32,961 nucleotides of DNA from Acrasis kona (taxonomy: Eukaryota; Heterolobosea; Eutetramitea; Acrasida; Acrasidae), in the NCBI GenBank assembly GCA_026419775.2, contig JAOPGA020001811.1, positions 1 to 32,961 on the forward strand, read 5' to 3'. Both the position numbers and the translations under genes were made by a program. Positions 30,331 through 32,961 of the stretch are shown here, one piece after another (within the stretch, counting starts at the first letter, position 1; the number at the start of each line of letters is the position of its first letter). The notes under the pieces are model-generated. The model was given only the letters and a program-made list of their open reading frames with translations. It searched no databases and was not told the DNA's origin.

Positions 30331-31100
30331 TTACAAAATATCCTTGATAATCTTGGCCTTCTTCAACTTCGGTAGTGTTCTTGCTGGACATGCGATCATC
30401 TTAAGGTCGTACATGCTGTATTTGGCTCTTTGAGTGCCTTTAAATGGAACAAGACCTTTAGGATGTACTTTTGTTACCGTAAAGCATCTGCCTTGCCCGA
30501 TTAGTACTTCGTCTTCGCTTCCTTCCAAAGAGAACTCAGTAATGTCGGCTTCATTCTTTACATCAGTTATGCGGTAATAGGCGATAGCTTCATCCGCATC
30601 CATTTTGGTCTGCGAATCTGCAATACTCAAAGATGTAGATAGGAATACTTTGTTCTTCAAAATATCTCCTTCATTCAAGTTTTGAGGTATTGTTCTAGTC
30701 CATCTGTGCACTACGCCTGAATGTTTTTTTGGTGCCTTCTTCAGTCCAGCATTTAAGAAGGCAGTGTACTCTACTAACCATCTTGGTGTCTTCAAGTTTT
30801 TGTCCTCTACTTGCCCTCTAAAAAAGCAATTCAAAGGTTTATATAAGTTGTCTAAATTCTTGAATATTTGATTAGAATGTACTTACTTGTGTATGTGTGA
30901 ACGGAGCAGAATTCTTTGATCGTCAGTATTTTTGTGTACTCCTTGAAAGAGTTGGCATGGTTTATACATCTCAACCAATCTTCAACTTTATTTAAGGACT
31001 CATACTCATTAATCCTTTCAATATGTGCCCGACAGGCGTCACTTAGTGAGTGTGCCACACTCACAAAAAGTAGGACAAAAAGAAAATTGGTAAGTGTCAT
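30331..31100 (-). CDS. Secreted mono-ADP-ribosyltransferase (R-S-E class)
   Basis: Model: complement of join 30331..30815 and 30887..31100, 232 aa, with a 71-nt intron (GTAAGT...TTTTTTAGAG), the longest here. The start is set at 31100 because it opens a signal peptide (MTLTNFLFVLLFVSVAHS); an upstream in-frame ATG at 31169 would precede it with 23 polar residues. The three signature elements of the Arg-specific ART fold are visible: Arg in VVHRWTRTIP, STS in KVFLSTSLSI, and the ExE pair in EGSEDEVLIGQG. The enzyme would move ADP-ribose from NAD to arginines of partner proteins, outside the cell or in vesicles. Four N-terminal Cys-containing helices (C-terminal to the signal) are unlike bacterial enzymes; vertebrate ecto-ARTs are closer in layout. 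Confidence 0.75.
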
Positions 31101-31169
31101 TGACTGGTGAATAGAAGAATAATTCTTTAATTCAATTGGACAATAAGAAGATGATTTGTTGATTGACAT

Positions 31170-32354
31170 GCAGGTCTATAATGAGCCAGAAGGGTCACTC
31201 ATTACTGTAAAAATTTGTGCTGTGGAAACACTAACGCCATGGAAACACCTCAAACATAGTGCTCATGGATAGTACCTACTCAGTACCATTGTCAAACCGT
31301 TTTTTAATTGTGCTACTNCACACCCTTTTGGATATTAATAATTTTAATTATTTAATAATAGAACGACCACACCTCGCATAGCACTCTGTTGACGGTGAAT
31401 ACATGCTCTGCTAATTAATTGTTCACAAATTGTCCAGGTTTACTAATGTTATACGAGATAGAAAATAAGGAGAAGATATACCAGTGACTTTATTGCGAAC
31501 AAGCACATTTCGGAACGCATGAAAGAAAATGAGAACTGTGCAAAGTTTTTGGATAGAATACATGCATAAAGAGTCCCATTGAAATGTACATTCTAAACAA
31601 TAAATGCATTTTTAATGTAATCACGACGGGATAACCGTCGAAACCTCTATCCGAACGATTCGGGAGGCCAATAAAATTTTACAAAGAAATTGGCCACGAA
31701 TAACAGAGCACACTGCTTGGATGGTTCATGCAGCAACCTCTGTTTGATGCTTTATTTCGTTGTAAAAGTGCTCCAATGCCCTTAGAGCACAAAGAAGTTA
31801 AGACAGTTATCCCTTCGTGCTTATAGAAGAAATTTATATCATGTCATCCACTAATGCATTGTTGATTGTTATTGTTCGAATACGCTGGTTAGTTGTGTGG
31901 AAATACGCGACACGACACCCTTGCAAGATCGGAGCCGAGATGTACTACGCAGTAATTTTACAAAAAAACTTGCCTTTTATAACTGTTTCCAAGGCTTGGG
32001 TGAAAATTTTCTCATTCAATTTTAATCTCTACATCGTTCATTAATGTTCCCGTAGTTGTGGTAAGCAGGTGTAAGTCTATACTTATAGACCACGGAAGAA
32101 CCAGCAGACATGATGTTGTGGCACACCTATCACACGTTAAACAATTATATGGTAGTAAAATTTTCTTCGCAAAATTTTACGTACGTATTTCCAAACCAAT
32201 CAAACACAATTTACCCGACAATAAATAGAGATTCTTCCGGTTTTCACAAGTTTGAATTTATTTTTCTTGATACACACATCACCACTTGTGTAGTTATCTG
32301 CGTTTCGTTATCAAGTTTTCACACTCTCACAAACACTTTTATTCAAGTCACAAC
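31170..32354. other. Intergenic region with paired hairpins
   Basis: About 1.2 kb without a supported protein gene; the 75- and 128-codon plus frames near 31817 and 32110 have no family features, and the second overlaps the SAP gene in another frame. One unresolved base lies at 31318. The notable content is two GC-rich hairpins at 31624-31667. Confidence 0.5.
31624..31667. other. Two consecutive GC-rich hairpins, possible structured RNA
   Basis: CGACGG-GATAA-CCGTCG (31624-31640) has a perfect 6-bp stem. CCTC-TAT-CCGAA-CGA-TTCGG-GAGG (31644-31667) has a 5-bp stem plus a 4-bp lower stem with a one-sided bulge. The surrounding sequence is AT-rich and carries no such pairing. This may be part of a non-coding RNA or a transcript 3' structure; I do not recognise a known family. 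Confidence 0.4.
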
Positions 32355-32961
32355 ATGTCTTTCCAAGATTCTAGAACCACTCCTTCCTCTTCTATCAAGA
32401 CGCCCTCGAATCAGAAGAATACTCCGAACAAGACTCCAACAAGGGTCCAGTTCTTGGATAAACAACAGTTGCAGAAGAAAACTGTTAATCAATTAAAAGA
32501 CTTAGCAAAGTCGTGCGGTGTGAAGTTTAAGACTAATGCGGGCAAGAACGCTCTGGTTGAGCTACTATTGAAGTATTACAATAAGGGAGACAAAGAAGAA
32601 GAGGAAGACGATGAGGACAACAGTGTAGTCATCACAGGAGACGCGGAGGACAACAACATCGCCAGGGAATTGTTCTCAGGGGGTGGCAATGCTACCAAGA
32701 AGAGAAAAATAGACGACGGACATGAGGAGTTGCCAAGAGGTCAGGAGTCGGCAACCCTCAACCATTTAAACTCGGTGTCTGAGGACTTTGCTGTAAGTCT
32801 TGACTCGCTATCAAATACGTGGGAGAGCAACTTTAATCGGATGAAGTCGTCCCATGATGAGCTGTCAAGAATGTTGGCAATGCAGATCCAGCTGACAACA
32901 GATAATGCAGAGGAGGCTCGTGTGGTGAACCCATCTGACATTAAGGATAGCGGTATGGCCA
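32355..32961 (+). CDS. SAP-domain protein, cut by the window end
   Basis: The frame from ATG 32355 stays open to the last base (202 codons visible), so the gene is 3'-truncated. The N-terminal ~35 residues are Ser/Thr/Pro-rich with TPxK sites. Residues about 43-80 match the SAP motif that binds AT-rich scaffold DNA: KTVNQLKDLAKSCGVKFKTN, then GKNALVELLLKYY. An acidic run (EEEEDDEDN) and a nuclear-signal-like KKRK follow. The later part is helical (SEDFAVSLDSLSNTWESNFN). A role in chromatin or DNA repair is plausible (inference). Confidence 0.7.
   Translation, partial: MSFQDSRTTPSSSIKTPSNQKNTPNKTPTRVQFLDKQQLQKKTVNQLKDLAKSCGVKFKTNAGKNALVELLLKYYNKGDKEEEEDDEDNSVVITGDAEDNNIARELFSGGGNATKKRKIDDGHEELPRGQESATLNHLNSVSEDFAVSLDSLSNTWESNFNRMKSSHDELSRMLAMQIQLTTDNAEEARVVNPSDIKDSGMA

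Noticed and set aside
32110..32496. 128-codon plus frame over the start of the SAP gene
   Set aside because: It is out of frame with the SAP protein, whose frame runs open to the window end and has a recognisable SAP motif and nuclear-type signals.
1..32961. CRISPR arrays, bacterial operons, insertion sequences or viral genes
   Set aside because: The genes are intron-bearing eukaryotic families. No direct-repeat/spacer array, transposase or integrase signature was seen.

Overview
The window looks like compact nuclear DNA of a free-living unicellular eukaryote. It carries eukaryote-only families (UBC13, NEDD8 E1, p24 cargo receptor, syntaxin-like SNARE, RGS, VPS9, BAR, prominin). The standard genetic code fits, and genes lie on both strands with only tens of bases between many stop codons. 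I could reconstruct 18 spliceosomal GT-AG introns, all 35-71 nt long and mostly near 40 nt. A heterolobosean amoeba (Naegleria/Acrasis type) is my best guess, but that rests on general style and not on a marker gene.

Layout. 1-4.2 kb: UBC13-type E2 (+), BAR-GYF protein (-), omega-amidase NIT2 (+), RGS protein (+). 4.2-8.0 kb: SNARE without a membrane anchor (-), LEA2-like membrane protein (+), TMED2-type p24 (+), Ies2/PAPA-1-like nuclear protein (-). 8.0-8.9 kb: short open frames I could not resolve into gene models. 8.9-12.3 kb: prominin-like five-pass protein (+, reading frame interrupted) and secreted thioredoxin-fold protein (-). 13.1-19.9 kb: one giant gene (+, about 2,228 aa) that resembles the helical body of bacterial SWIM zinc-finger proteins without the zinc finger and with a long array of degenerate repeats. 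20.0-21.0 kb: secreted, extremely Arg/Lys/His-rich repeat protein (-). 21.9-25.6 kb: amino-acid transporter (+) and UBA3 (+). 25.6-27.4 kb: VPS9D1-like Rab5-type GEF (-). 27.9-28.4 kb: decayed leucine-rich-repeat pseudogene. 29.0-31.1 kb: seven-pass membrane protein (+) and secreted mono-ADP-ribosyltransferase (-). 32.36 kb to the end: SAP-domain protein cut by the window edge.

Several genes belong to shared cellular systems without forming an operon: ubiquitin/NEDD8 conjugation (UBE2N, UBA3), membrane traffic (SNARE, TMED2, VPS9, BAR-GYF) and the cell surface or secretion (prominin, 7TM, ART, cationic protein). The most unusual items are the giant repeat protein, the cationic 12-bp-repeat gene, the anchor-less syntaxin, and the frequent overlap of the AATAAA poly(A) signal with the stop codon. 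Two unresolved bases (29067 and 31318) and several one-base frame breaks next to short homopolymers suggest residual assembly error, so some frame breaks may not be biological.
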